Part shown: positions 1 through 8,275 of the stretch, one piece after another
How positions within the stretch are numbered: the stretch's first letter is position 1
Layout of the letters: each line of letters starts with the position of its first letter
Source of the DNA: WJLG01 sp964602485
GTDB taxonomy: Bacteria; Patescibacteriota; Patescibacteriia; Patescibacteriales; WJLG01
Length of the DNA: 64,000 nt
Direction of reading: 5' to 3'
Assembly (NCBI GenBank): GCA_964602485.1
Contig: CAZRQU010000003.1
Location: 7,032-71,031, forward strand
Notes under the pieces: model-generated
Told to the model about the DNA's origin: nothing
The model's database searches: none
Seen by the model: the letters and a program-made list of their open reading frames with translations, nothing else
Translations under genes and position numbers: made by a program

Positions 1-1668
1 TTCTTGAGCGGTTTTCTCACTGTAATCGCGCTGTTCATGTATCTCTTTTCCCAAGAAAACCATATCCTGACTCTGGCCATATGTTCTAGGAGCCATTTTA
101 TCGCTCATACCATAATCAGTAACCAAGCTCCTAGCCAGCTCAGTCGCCTTTCTCAGGTCAGAAGTGGCACCGGTGGTTATATCCTTTAAAACTTCTTTCT
201 CAACAGTGTGTCCGGCTAAAAGAACAGAGAGCTCTTCTACAAATTCAACTCGTGAATGCATCCTCTTATCTTCCTGCGGAGTTTTTAAGGTATAACCAGC
301 GGCTCGCCCACGAGCAATTATAGAAACCTTTTGTACTGGATCGGTGTGAGGAAGACTGTGAGCCACTAAAGCATGGGCGGCCTCATGATAAGCGGTAACC
401 TTTTTCTCGTTATCTGTTATTATGCGACTCCTTCTTTCCGGCCCCATCATAACCTTTTCTATTGAATCATATATATACTCCATCTTGACTTCCTTTTCGT
501 TCTTCCTGGCAGTTAAAATAGAAGCTTCATTCAAAAGATTATCTAAGTCGGCCCCGGAAAACCCCGGAGTTCTTTCAGCTATTCTCTTTAGATCCACTTC
601 TTTGGCCAGAGGCTTGCCTTTAGCGTGCACTTTTAAGATAGCTTCTCTTTCTTTAAGGTCTGGAATGTCCACTACTATCCGCCTGTCGAATCTGCCCGGA
701 CGCAAAAGAGCCGGATCAAGAACGTCAGGACGATTGGTAGCGGCGACCACTATCACATTAGCGTGCGGATCAAACCCGTCCATCTCAACCAATATTTGAT
801 TCAATGTCTGTTCACGCTCATCATGAGACCCTCCCAAGCCGGCACCGCGCTTACGGCCGACTGCATCTATCTCGTCTATAAAAACTATACATGGAGCGTT
901 CTTCTTGGCCTTAGAGAACATATCCCTAACGCGAGAAGCACCAACACCAACAAACATTTCCACGAATTCAGATCCGGAAATATGGAAAAAGGGGACGTCT
1001 GCCTCGCCAGCCACTGCTCTGGCCATCAAAGTCTTTCCTGTTCCCGGAGGGCCTAAAAGCAAAAATCCTTTTGGTATTTCAGCTCCTAAATTTATGAATT
1101 TCTTAGGATGTTTTAGGAATTCTATTACCTCGGCCAACTCTTCTTTAGGTTCCCGGCTACCGGCCACGTCCTTGAAAGTAACTTTTTTCTTTCCGTCTTT
1201 GGAAAATTCTTTAGCCTGAGACTGTCCGAACATCATTGCCTTACTATTGGCTCCCTGAACTCCTCTCATCATAAAATAAATAAAAACCGCTATGATCAAG
1301 AATGGCAAAACAAATGAAAGCAAAGGCAATATCCAAGCGTCAAAATCAGACTCGCCTTCTATGTTTATATTGGCTCCAGCTATCTTGTCGGAAGAAACCC
1401 CCAGGTTAGACAATAATTCAGCAGCGGATTCTCCTGACTCCTTCTTAACTGTTTTCTTCTCGCCTGATCCCAACTCTACTTTCATTAAGTCACCTTCAAC
1501 TTTTATAGAAGAAACATTCTCTTCCCTTATTTCAGTAACCAGCTGGCTCAAGCTCATTTGCTTATCCTCTTCCCCTGGATTGGCCAAATAACTGAAAGCG
1601 GCGGCTATCAAAATGAATATTATGAAGAATATAACGAAATTCTTTATAAGTCCGGCTGTGTTTTTCAT
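1..1668 (-). CDS. ftsH: ATP-dependent zinc metalloprotease FtsH (C-terminus cut by window edge)
   Basis: Membrane-bound AAA+ protease that degrades misfolded membrane proteins and some soluble regulators. The 556 visible residues show a first membrane helix (about 8-28), an extracytoplasmic segment, a second helix (about 112-135), Walker A GPPGTGKT at 206-213, the FtsH second region of homology, and the zinc-binding HEAAH motif at 428-432. The reading frame is open to the left edge, so roughly the last 70-100 residues are missing. The start at 1668 puts the first helix at the usual place behind a short basic stretch (MKNTAGLIKN). It has its own promoter and a structured leader downstream of rpsA. 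Family assignment is secure. Confidence 0.97.
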   Translation of the reverse strand, partial: MKNTAGLIKNFVIFFIIFILIAAAFSYLANPGEEDKQMSLSQLVTEIREENVSSIKVEGDLMKVELGSGEKKTVKKESGESAAELLSNLGVSSDKIAGANINIEGESDFDAWILPLLSFVLPFLIIAVFIYFMMRGVQGANSKAMMFGQSQAKEFSKDGKKKVTFKDVAGSREPKEELAEVIEFLKHPKKFINLGAEIPKGFLLLGPPGTGKTLMARAVAGEADVPFFHISGSEFVEMFVGVGASRVRDMFSKAKKNAPCIVFIDEIDAVGRKRGAGLGGSHDEREQTLNQILVEMDGFDPHANVIVVAATNRPDVLDPALLRPGRFDRRIVVDIPDLKEREAILKVHAKGKPLAKEVDLKRIAERTPGFSGADLDNLLNEASILTARKNEKEVKMEYIYDSIEKVMMGPERRSRIITDNEKKVTAYHEAAHALVAHSLPHTDPVQKVSIIARGRAAGYTLKTPQEDKRMHSRVEFVEELSVLLAGHTVEKEVLKDITTGATSDLRKATELARSLVTDYGMSDKMAPRTYGQSQDMVFLGKEIHEQRDYSEKTAQE

Positions 1669-1832
1669 AAAAATAAAAAAATTAAATTGATATATTTACA
1701 TCGAAATTCGCTTTAAAACCGCATTCCTTTTAAGGCGCGGATGAAAGCGAACCTGTGTATTCCGCCCTCTTTTCCGGAACAGCGGAATGTCGATCTCCGG
1801 ACTTTAAGCCGGAGAAGTTGACCTGTTTCTTG
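1669..1832 (-). ncRNA. Structured 5' leader of ftsH (three hairpins), unidentified
   Basis: Read on the minus strand from the predicted start near 1832 there are three consecutive hairpins before the ftsH start. The first is CTCCGG/CCGGAG (1814-1809 with 1800-1795). The second is ATTCCGC/GCGGAAT (1788-1782 with 1765-1759). The third is an extended stem TTCGCTTT/AAAGCGAA (1751-1744 with 1714-1707) with inner GCGG/CCGC and CCTT/AAGG helices. No T-run follows, so it is not a simple attenuator. It could be a cis-regulatory leader or a small stand-alone RNA. I do not recognise a known riboswitch core. Confidence 0.5.
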
Positions 1833-1838
1833 TGTTTT

Positions 1839-1867
1839 AGTATATATTAAAGACGGTTTTTTGGCAA
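1839..1867 (-). promoter_or_regulatory. Sigma70-type promoter for ftsH leader
   Basis: On the minus strand TTGCCA (1867-1862), a 17-base spacer, then TATACT (1844-1839). It starts right after the rpsA terminator, which supports a separate ftsH transcription unit. Confidence 0.75.
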
Positions 1868-1896
1868 ACAAAAGCCCAGGATCGACCTAGGCTTTT
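1866..1896 (-). terminator. Intrinsic terminator after rpsA
   Basis: Minus-strand stem AAAAGCCTAGG / CCTGGGCTTTT (1896-1886 with 1880-1870, one wobble pair), loop of five bases, then an interrupted T-tract. It lies 35 bases after the rpsA stop. Confidence 0.75.
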
Positions 1897-1930
1897 ATTT
1901 TATAAGATTCTTGTATAAGATTATTGCTTT

Positions 1931-3178
1931 TTACTCCTCTTTTTTCTCTTTCTTTTCCTCTTCTTTTACTTCCTCTTCTTTTACTTCCTCTTCTTTTACT
2001 TCCTCTTCTTTTACATTGTCCTCTTTTTCTTTAGTGTCCTTTTCTTCTTTCTTTTCTTCTTTCTTTTCTTCTTTCTTTTCTTCTTTCTTTTCTTCTTTCT
2101 TTTCTTCTTTTCCTTTCTTAGCCACCTTCAAGCCTAATCTATGCTCTTCAGGCTCTATTGAGGTTATCTCGAAATCAGATCTATCCCCTTCTTTATAAAG
2201 ATCTTCTATCTTCTGTCCAGGAGCTAGATCTATCTGACTGATATGGGCTAAACCGTGAATGAATTCATCCAGTTCAACAAATAGACCAAAAGGATTGACC
2301 TTAAGTATTTTTCCAGGAACTATTTGCCCTACCTTGTATTTATCTTCAACTCCTTTCCAAGGATCGTCAGCCAATTTCTTGGCAGACAAGAATATCTTGG
2401 CTCCATCTACATTTATTACCTGAGCTTTGATATTATCTCCCACTTTATAAAGATCACTTGGATTATCTATCCTTTTCCAAGCTAATTCAGAGATATGTAT
2501 CAAACCTTCCATATTATCACCAAAAGATACGAAAACACCAAAATCAGTAACTGCAGTAACGCTACCCTCGATAACCGTTCCAACCTCATACTGGTCAATA
2601 ACATCTTTTTGTTCTTCGTTCCAAACCTCTTTTTCGGAGAAAATTATCTTGTCCTCTTCTTCGTCCAAAGTTATTACCTTTACTTTAAATTCGGTACCAA
2701 CGAAAGATTTAAGCTTCTCTAGGATCTTGCCCTTGTCTCCCCCTGAAACCCTGGGGTAATTTTCCGGAGCCAGCTGAGATACTGGCAAAAAGCCTTGTAT
2801 CTGCCTAAAACGGACCAAAAGGCCTCCCTTGTTGGCATCGTAAACCTTGACTTTGATAGTGGAATGCTCTCTGAAAGCCTCTCTTAAATTATTCCAAGCT
2901 TTTTCCTGTCCGGCAATACGGAAAGAAAGTTCCAATTCACCGTTCTCGTTCTCTTCTTCTATAACAGTGGCCTCTACCTCTTCTCCAGGTTTAAGATCAG
3001 CGTATTCATCAGCCTCGTTATAAAGTTCCGGACCGCGAACAACACCTATCAAAACTCCGCTTATATCGAGTTTTACTTCTGCTTTTGAAGCGGAAACAAC
3101 CGTACCTTTGACGATATCTCCTGCCTGAGGAACGACTACATCGCTTTCCTCTATCAATTTTGCAAATTCTTCACTCAT
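1931..3178 (-). CDS. rpsA: 30S ribosomal protein S1 (four S1 domains, charged tail)
   Basis: Ribosomal protein S1 or an S1-like RNA-binding protein that helps mRNA bind the 30S subunit. Four OB-fold S1 repeats occupy about 20-88, 103-182, 198-268 and 284-352. The third and fourth carry the clearest signatures (VTDFGVFVSFGDNMEGLIHIS; NPFGLFVELDEFIHGLAHIS). Residues about 353-415 form a low-complexity Lys/Glu tail made of KKEE and VKEEE units and encoded by tandem DNA repeats. With 415 residues it is shorter than the six-domain enterobacterial S1, as in many small genomes. A strong promoter lies about 150 bases upstream. The function of the tail is unknown. Confidence 0.93.
   Translation of the reverse strand: MSEEFAKLIEESDVVVPQAGDIVKGTVVSASKAEVKLDISGVLIGVVRGPELYNEADEYADLKPGEEVEATVIEEENENGELELSFRIAGQEKAWNNLREAFREHSTIKVKVYDANKGGLLVRFRQIQGFLPVSQLAPENYPRVSGGDKGKILEKLKSFVGTEFKVKVITLDEEEDKIIFSEKEVWNEEQKDVIDQYEVGTVIEGSVTAVTDFGVFVSFGDNMEGLIHISELAWKRIDNPSDLYKVGDNIKAQVINVDGAKIFLSAKKLADDPWKGVEDKYKVGQIVPGKILKVNPFGLFVELDEFIHGLAHISQIDLAPGQKIEDLYKEGDRSDFEITSIEPEEHRLGLKVAKKGKEEKKEEKKEEKKEEKKEEKKEEKDTKEKEDNVKEEEVKEEEVKEEEVKEEEKKEKKEE
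1940..2110. repeat. Tandem 15-bp and 12-bp repeats encoding the S1 tail
   Basis: On the plus strand a 15-bp unit TTCTTTTACTTCCTC recurs around 1961-2012 and a 12-bp unit TTCTTTCTTTTC recurs from about 2043 to 2108. Both unit lengths are multiples of three, so unit gain or loss would keep the rpsA frame. Confidence 0.85.
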
Positions 3179-3331
3179 ATATTTATATGAAATGTCTGTC
3201 TTTTAATATTCTTATAATAAAAAACAGGCCTAAACCCTCCCAAGGTCATCATCCCTGAAAGAAAGCCTCTCAAGCCCCTTAACTCAAGAGTTTTATTATA
3301 GGGGAAAAATTTAAATTATTAAGCTATATAG

Positions 3332-3360
3332 ATAGTATCCGATTTGGCCATAAAAGTCAA
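3332..3360 (-). promoter_or_regulatory. Sigma70-type promoter for rpsA
   Basis: Minus strand TTGACT (3360-3355), 17-base spacer, TACTAT (3337-3332). It leaves a leader of about 145 bases before rpsA, in which short complementary segments are visible but no clear attenuator. A second TATAAT lies at about 3295 without a good -35. Confidence 0.75.
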
Positions 3361-3387
3361 GTTTTAGCTAAGGAAAAATAACTTAAG

Positions 3388-4467
3388 CTATTTAATGAAC
3401 ATTGCATCTCCATAGCTGTAAAAACGGTATTTTTGAAAAACTGCCTCTTTATAGGCTTTGTCAATATTCTTCTTACCGGCCAAGGCAGACACCATCATCA
3501 ACAAGGTTGATTTAGGCAAATGAAAATTGGTTATCAAAGCGTCTACTGCCTTGAACTTATAGCCGGGTGTTATGAATATGTCCACCCAACCTTTGAACGC
3601 TTTCCCTTTCTTTGGCGGATCGGAAAAACACGCCTCCAAAGCCCTGGCACTAGTAGTTCCCACCGCAATAATCCTCCCTTTTTTTTGTTTTGATATTTTA
3701 AATTTTAAATTTGATATTGAATTGATAGTTTTTCTATCAATTTCCACCCATTCAGCATGCATTTTATGTTTGGATATATCCTCTGTTTTTACCGGAGCAA
3801 AGGTGCCCATACCAACATAAAGCGTTATGAATTCTATCTTGACCTCTTTTTCTTTTATCTTTTTTAAAACCCTAGGAGTAAAATGAAGTCCGGCCGTTGG
3901 AGCTGCCACTGAACCGAACTTTTTATCATTGGCATATATAGTTTGATAATTCTTCTTATCATCCGCTTTGACCCTTTTTTCTTTTTGCTGCTTCCTTTTA
4001 TTCTCTATATAAGGAGGTAAGGGCATTTCTCCCAGCTTAACAATAGCTTCCATTAAACTATCACTCTTTTTATTAAATTTTAGATCCCAAGTCCCATTTT
4101 CATTATTATTCTTAATTTGAGCAAGCAAGCCTTTGCCAAATTCCAAATTCAGATCTTCTTTTACTCGGCCGCCAAGCAAGCACTGCCAAGTATTGGTATT
4201 CAACTTCTTATGAAGAAGCACCTCCACTTTACCGCCAGTGCCTACTTTGTTAGCAAAGAGCCTGGCTGGGATCACCTTGGAATTGTTCATAATCAAAACA
4301 TCACCCGGTTTAAGATAGTCAATTATCTCAAAAAATTTCTTGTGTTCTATCTCTCCGCTTTTCTTATCCAGCACTAAAAGCCGCGAATGATCACGCGGCT
4401 TAGCTGGATGAGTAGCTATTAACTTATCCGGCAAATTATAATCAAAATCTTTTAACTTGTATTTCAT
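3388..4467 (-). CDS. queA: tRNA preQ1(34) S-adenosylmethionine ribosyltransferase-isomerase
   Basis: Transfers and isomerises the ribosyl group of SAM onto preQ1 at tRNA position 34, giving epoxyqueuosine. The family signatures are clear: NNSKVIPARLFA (61-72), the TAGLHFT block (191-197), IAVGTTSARALE (267-278) and the C-terminal NFHLPKSTLL segment. At 359 residues it is slightly long. Residues about 250-263 (SISNLKFKISKQKK), just before the conserved GRIIAVGTT, are encoded by an AT-rich simple repeat and appear inserted. Its start overlaps the stop of the upstream acetyltransferase gene by four bases, so the two are probably translationally coupled. Confidence 0.95.
   Translation of the reverse strand: MKYKLKDFDYNLPDKLIATHPAKPRDHSRLLVLDKKSGEIEHKKFFEIIDYLKPGDVLIMNNSKVIPARLFANKVGTGGKVEVLLHKKLNTNTWQCLLGGRVKEDLNLEFGKGLLAQIKNNNENGTWDLKFNKKSDSLMEAIVKLGEMPLPPYIENKRKQQKEKRVKADDKKNYQTIYANDKKFGSVAAPTAGLHFTPRVLKKIKEKEVKIEFITLYVGMGTFAPVKTEDISKHKMHAEWVEIDRKTINSISNLKFKISKQKKGRIIAVGTTSARALEACFSDPPKKGKAFKGWVDIFITPGYKFKAVDALITNFHLPKSTLLMMVSALAGKKNIDKAYKEAVFQKYRFYSYGDAMFIK
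3691..3726. repeat. In-frame AT-rich simple repeat inside queA
   Basis: The tract contains repeated TTTTAAA units. Read in the queA frame it gives NLKFKIS, at a place where homologues normally have a short turn. Related tracts occur within uvrC and between genes in this window. Confidence 0.65.
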
Positions 4468-5009
4468 TTTTTCTTGAATTCTTTTTTAAGAAGTCCCAAA
4501 TAAACGACATTCATCCAAGTTCCATTTCTTTTTTCGTATTTTCTTAGAAGACCTTCTTTTTTAAAGCCTAATTTTTCTAACAATTTAACCGATGCCTCGT
4601 TTGGCTCCATAACCTTAGCAAAAACTTTATTCAAATTTATATCATTAAAGGCAAAATCCAATATTAAATTAGCTGCTTCACTGATCATACCTTGACGCCA
4701 ATATTTTTTACCTAACCAATAGCCGATCTCGGCTGATAGTTTATTTCCTCTGTCTATATTTTTTAAACCGATCATCCCTATAACTTCATCATTCTCACTA
4801 AGTGTGACCCCAAGCTCATAAGAAGACTGCTCTCTTAAACCTTTTTGAACAATAGGAATAAATTCTAAAGCATCTTTTTTTGTGTATGGGTAAGGCAAAG
4901 TCGTATATCTAAAAACCTTTTTATCGTTAGCATGTTTACAAACAGACTCAGCGTCCGCCTTAACAAGGTTTCTTAATATAATTCTTTTTCCTTTTATTTC
5001 GAATCTCAT
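4464..5009 (-). CDS. GNAT acetyltransferase, RimJ/RimL-like
   Basis: 181-residue GCN5-related N-acetyltransferase of the ribosomal-protein-alanine/antibiotic acetyltransferase type. Visible features are the N-terminal strand with ILRNLVKADAE, the IGYWLGKKYWRQGMISEA segment (about 95-112) carrying the acetyl-CoA pyrophosphate-binding R/Q-x-x-G-x-A loop, and the NEASVKLLEKLGFKKEG block near the C-terminus that is typical of the family. The substrate cannot be told from sequence. It overlaps queA by four bases and follows a small membrane protein gene at a three-base gap, so it belongs to the same minus-strand transcript. Confidence 0.88.
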   Translation of the reverse strand: MRFEIKGKRIILRNLVKADAESVCKHANDKKVFRYTTLPYPYTKKDALEFIPIVQKGLREQSSYELGVTLSENDEVIGMIGLKNIDRGNKLSAEIGYWLGKKYWRQGMISEAANLILDFAFNDINLNKVFAKVMEPNEASVKLLEKLGFKKEGLLRKYEKRNGTWMNVVYLGLLKKEFKKK

Positions 5010-5012
5010 GAT

Positions 5013-5681
5013 CTAATCTACTCTAAAAATATCGACACCAGCTGTGCAAACACTTGCACTTTCATGCCCTGCCGGCGGCTGATACCTATCAAAGATCGTT
5101 ATATCTACTTCATCTTCAATGCTGGAATTTTTTATCAATTCTCGACCACTATCACTTAAATTACTTAAAGAAATATTGATAATTGGCTGTCCATCATCGT
5201 TTTTATCAAAAAAAGCGGAAGGAGCCTTCTTTAAATAATCTTCAATAAGCTTGTCTGGTCCGCCTGTTATAATAAACCTATCACATAAAACTTTTCCCTC
5301 TATTTCCCCCGAGGCTGGATTTGTTTCGGTTCTTTCTTGTTGCATATAATACCCCTTAACTTTCGCTAAGCCATACACATTATCCAATGGTGCGCTCATC
5401 AAACATTCATTCGTGTCACATTTTATAATTTTATCCTCTTTTATTTTCTCTTCCAACTGTTCTTTTTGATCCTCAATTCCGCCCATCTGCATCATTAGGT
5501 CGCTGTTCTTATTCATCAATTTGTTCACATCCTTTTCCAGTCTGGCTATCTCATTCAAAGAATTGACGGCTCTTTCCTTTTCCAAAGAATACAAAGCAAA
5601 TATTACCCCGGCCACGGCTATGGCGGCAATGGCAATGATCAAAAAAACTATGTTAGGCACCTTATCTATGGCTTTTTTCAT
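5013..5681 (-). CDS. Single-pass membrane protein with coiled coil, function unknown
   Basis: 222 residues. A basic N-terminus precedes one membrane helix at about 10-31 (VFLIIAIAAIAVAGVIFAL), followed by a coiled-coil stretch (about 33-82, rich in Glu/Lys/Leu) and a soluble domain of about 130 residues with Cys at about 88, 93, 133 and 213. I do not recognise the soluble domain. The positive N-terminus suggests the C-terminal part faces outward. It is three bases upstream of the acetyltransferase gene, so it is probably first in a three-gene unit with queA. Confidence 0.75.
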   Translation of the reverse strand: MKKAIDKVPNIVFLIIAIAAIAVAGVIFALYSLEKERAVNSLNEIARLEKDVNKLMNKNSDLMMQMGGIEDQKEQLEEKIKEDKIIKCDTNECLMSAPLDNVYGLAKVKGYYMQQERTETNPASGEIEGKVLCDRFIITGGPDKLIEDYLKKAPSAFFDKNDDGQPIINISLSNLSDSGRELIKNSSIEDEVDITIFDRYQPPAGHESASVCTAGVDIFRVD

Positions 5682-5724
5682 ATTTGTTATTATTTAATAT
5701 TTTTTTATCACTCTATTCTAGACC

Positions 5725-5847
5725 CTGGATTCCTCCCGCCTTGGCGGGACAGGAATGACGGTTGGTTGGTTGCGGGAATGACGGATCATTATTAACCTTT
5801 TCTCGTCATAATCTTTTTTTGTCATCCCCGCGCAGGCGGGGATCCAG
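5725..5847. repeat. REPIN-like element, copy 1 (downstream of GIY-YIG gene)
   Basis: Left end CTGGATTCCTCCCGCC (imperfect hairpin with TTGGCGGGA) and right end GTCATCCCCGCGCAGGCGGGGATCCAG are inverted relatives of one another, each a small palindrome. The inside holds one to two units of a GCGGGAATGACG-type repeat. Positions 5764-5849 match 6410-6495 with a single difference (A5810 versus G6456), an 86-bp direct repeat that flanks the GIY-YIG gene. Confidence 0.85.
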
Positions 5848-5857
5848 TTCAATAATC

Positions 5858-6148
5858 TCAAAGCAATTCATAAAATAAGTCTTTCCAATCTGAATTATTT
5901 TTTTCAATTAAGCTTAACTTCCAACTTCTTCTCCATTTTTTGATACACTTCTCTCTATAAATAGCCCCTGCTATATTTCCATAAATTTCATAATAAACCA
6001 ATTTGTCTACATTATATCTTTCAGTAAAACCCTTAGTGGCTTTTTCTTTATGCTCTTGGACTCTTTTTATCAAATTACTGGTTACTCCTACATACAAGGT
6101 TCCATTTCTCTTGCTGGCTAATATATAAACATAAGATCTTTTTTCCAT
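5858..6148 (-). CDS. Small GIY-YIG nuclease-domain protein
   Basis: 96-residue stand-alone GIY-YIG domain. YVYIL (6-10) and LYVGVT (18-23) correspond to the GIY and YIG strands; a conserved Arg (29) and the YREKCIKKWRRSWK block with its catalytic-type Glu follow. Family members are DNA endonucleases or relatives of unproven function (UPF0213-like). The gene sits exactly between two related palindromic repeat elements, with its stop 10 bases from one and its start 6 bases from the other, as if the three move as a unit. There is no Shine-Dalgarno sequence. It is not a homing intron: the flanking genes are intact. Confidence 0.85.
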   Translation of the reverse strand: MEKRSYVYILASKRNGTLYVGVTSNLIKRVQEHKEKATKGFTERYNVDKLVYYEIYGNIAGAIYREKCIKKWRRSWKLSLIEKNNSDWKDLFYELL

Positions 6149-6154
6149 ACAATT

Positions 6155-6493
6155 CTAGATTCCCGCCTTCGCGGGAATGACGATTGGTTAGTTGCGGGAA
6201 TGACGATTGGTTAGTTGCGGGAATGACGATTGGTTAGTTGCGGGAATGNNNNNNNNNNNNNNNNNNNNNNNNNNNNNNNNNNNNNNNNNNNNNNNNNNNN
6301 NNNNNNNNNNNNNNNNNNNNNNNNNNNNNNNNNNNNNNNNNNNNNNNNGCGGGAATGACGATTGGTTAGTTGCGGGAATGACGATTGGTTAGTTGCGGGA
6401 ATGACGATCGGTTGGTTGCGGGAATGACGGATCATTATTAACCTTTTCTCGTCATGATCTTTTTTTGTCATCCCCGCGCAGGCGGGGATCCAG
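6155..6493. repeat. REPIN-like element, copy 2, with 23-bp tandem array and gap
   Basis: Left palindrome TTCCCGCCTTCGCGGGAA (from 6160) and right end GTCATCCCCGCGCAGGCGGGGATCCAG (6467-6493) resemble those of copy 1. Between them is a 23-bp tandem array GCGGGAATGACGATTGGTTA+GTT with units starting at 6171, 6194, 6217, 6240, then 6349, 6372, 6395 and 6418. The last unit differs (GATCGGTTGGTT). The element abuts the ruvB stop codon. Confidence 0.88.
6249..6348. other. Assembly gap of exactly 100 N
   Basis: The N-run falls inside the 23-bp tandem array. The round length suggests a placeholder, so the true array length is unknown. Confidence 0.97.
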
Positions 6494-7519
6494 TTAAACC
6501 AAATTGTCTTGTCCTGGTTTTTGCCGGCCTAGATGTTCATAGGCCAAACGGGTAGCCACTCTCCCTCTGGGGCTTCTGTCCAAAAATCCTAATTGCATCA
6601 AATATGGTTCATAAACATCTTCGATGGTTGACATATCTTCGCCGGTAGCGGCGGCAATGGTATTCAAACCAACCGGCCCGCCGCTGAATTTATCTATTAT
6701 GGTCTCCAGTATTTTACGGTCTATATGGTCCAAGCCCAGTTCATCCACTTCCATCATTTCGAAAGCCGCTTTGCATATCGGATCTTTCATTTGCCCGTCG
6801 CCTTTGACCTCGCAATAGTCACGAACCCTTTTTAAAAGACGATTGGCCACTCTCGGCGTCCTTCTGGAGCGATTAGCTATAGCCAAAGCCGAATCATCAT
6901 CAACATCAATACTCAAAATACCAGCGCTTCTTTTAACTATCCTCTCTATATCTTTAGGTTCATAAAAATTCAAATGGTGATGAACTCCGAAACGATCGCG
7001 CAAAGGAGCAGAAAGCAAACTGACCTTAGTGGTAGCTCCGATGATCGTAAAGCGAGGCAGATCTATTCTTACCGTTCTAGCGCCAGGGCCTTTGCCTATC
7101 ACTATATCCAAAGCGTAATCCTCCATAGCCGGATAAAGAATTTCCTCAATAGTCTTGTTGAGTCTATGTATCTCATCAATAAACAAAATATCTCCCTCCT
7201 CTAAATTGGAAAGGATAGCGGCCAGGTCACCTGATTTCTCTATGGCCGGTCCGGTGGTCACTCGGATATTGGCACCCATCTCGTTGGCTATCAAATGAGC
7301 TAAAGTGGTCTTGCCTAACCCCGGCGCGCCATACAGAAGAACATGTTCTATGGGTTCACTTCTGCCCTTGGCCGCCTCAATGGTTATGGAAATGCTTTCT
7401 TTGACCTTGTCTTGCCCTATGTAGTCAGTAATGGCTTGCGGACGCAAAGTCAGCTCCAAGGTATTATCCCCGCTGGATTCTTTAGCGCTTATTAATCTTT
7501 CAAAATTATTATCTTCCAT
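6494..7519 (-). CDS. ruvB: Holliday junction branch migration ATPase RuvB
   Basis: Hexameric AAA+ motor that drives branch migration with RuvA. 341 residues, a normal length. Family motifs include RPQAITDYIGQ (27-36), Walker A GAPGLGKTT (64-72), Walker B ILFIDEIHRL, sensor I IIGATTK, and the C-terminal winged-helix segment with PRVANRLLKRVRDY and SPRGRVAT. The stop codon lies at the very edge of the repeat element, so that insertion happened immediately after the coding region. Its start directly abuts the stop of the DKNYY protein gene, suggesting co-transcription. Confidence 0.97.
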   Translation of the reverse strand: MEDNNFERLISAKESSGDNTLELTLRPQAITDYIGQDKVKESISITIEAAKGRSEPIEHVLLYGAPGLGKTTLAHLIANEMGANIRVTTGPAIEKSGDLAAILSNLEEGDILFIDEIHRLNKTIEEILYPAMEDYALDIVIGKGPGARTVRIDLPRFTIIGATTKVSLLSAPLRDRFGVHHHLNFYEPKDIERIVKRSAGILSIDVDDDSALAIANRSRRTPRVANRLLKRVRDYCEVKGDGQMKDPICKAAFEMMEVDELGLDHIDRKILETIIDKFSGGPVGLNTIAAATGEDMSTIEDVYEPYLMQLGFLDRSPRGRVATRLAYEHLGRQKPGQDNLV

Positions 7520-8092
7520 TTATTCCATATTATAAATACCATTTTTATCCTTTACCGTTTCTTCGTCCACGATCTCAAAAGTTTGTGGGTCCAAATTCGG
7601 TATCTCGGAAATATGACAATCCTTAAAAACATTATCCTTATCCTTATAATATCCACTGCCTACTTTTTCAAAGGTTTGCGGATCCGCATTTTCAACTATC
7701 TTCTTATAAACAGACAAACGGCTACAAAAAACATTTTCATCATCTTTGGACCATAATTCATCCACCACCTCGAAAGTATCCGCCCTGGCTTCTTCTATTG
7801 GAAAATTACGGAAGTAGGCATTGTTAGCGTCTTTAGCGTAATTGTTGTCTAAAGCTTCAAAGGTTTCTAGATCGGCGCCTTCAACCTCTCTTAAATTTCC
7901 CGCTTGTCGATAATAGACTTTGTCGTTCTTTATCTGGTAAGCATCTATTTTGATATCCTCTACTTCAGGAACTCTTTCATCTAAAGATCCTTTTTTGTTT
8001 CCTCTTAGAAAAAGCCAATTGATCAGAGCAAAGGCCAGAAACAAAGCCAAAACAGCCATGATCATTTTAGTATTTTTATCTTTAATATCCAT
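7520..8092 (-). CDS. DKNYY-repeat membrane-anchored protein
   Basis: 190 residues. One membrane helix at about 10-28 (MIMAVLALFLAFALINWLF) follows a Lys/Asp-rich start. After it come several copies of a roughly 40-residue DKNYY-type repeat, seen as D/N-K-x-x-V-Y-Y/F and ADxxTFExV-x-x-x-Y-x-K-D-x-x-N (for example YAKDANNAYF, YYKDKDNVFK, VKDKNGIYN). Such repeats are found in extracellular or periplasmic proteins of unknown role. It is immediately upstream of ruvB with no spacer; a functional link is not implied. Confidence 0.82.
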   Translation of the reverse strand: MDIKDKNTKMIMAVLALFLAFALINWLFLRGNKKGSLDERVPEVEDIKIDAYQIKNDKVYYRQAGNLREVEGADLETFEALDNNYAKDANNAYFRNFPIEEARADTFEVVDELWSKDDENVFCSRLSVYKKIVENADPQTFEKVGSGYYKDKDNVFKDCHISEIPNLDPQTFEIVDEETVKDKNGIYNME

Positions 8093-8275
8093 TTTAATGT
8101 ATATTTAAACGTATATTTTTATTTCAAATCGTTCTTTATCCACTGTATTATCATATTTATGATATAACGAATATCATCTTCCTGCAACTATCTTTTTTAA
8201 TGTCTTGCTTTATTTTTTCCAACCTTTTTTCTTAAAAAATGCAATAACCGATCAACCAACATATCGATCGATAAA

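Noticed and set aside
5858..6148. GIY-YIG gene as a homing endonuclease in an intron or intein
   Set aside because: It lies between genes; ruvB and the 222-residue gene are intact with normal starts and stops.
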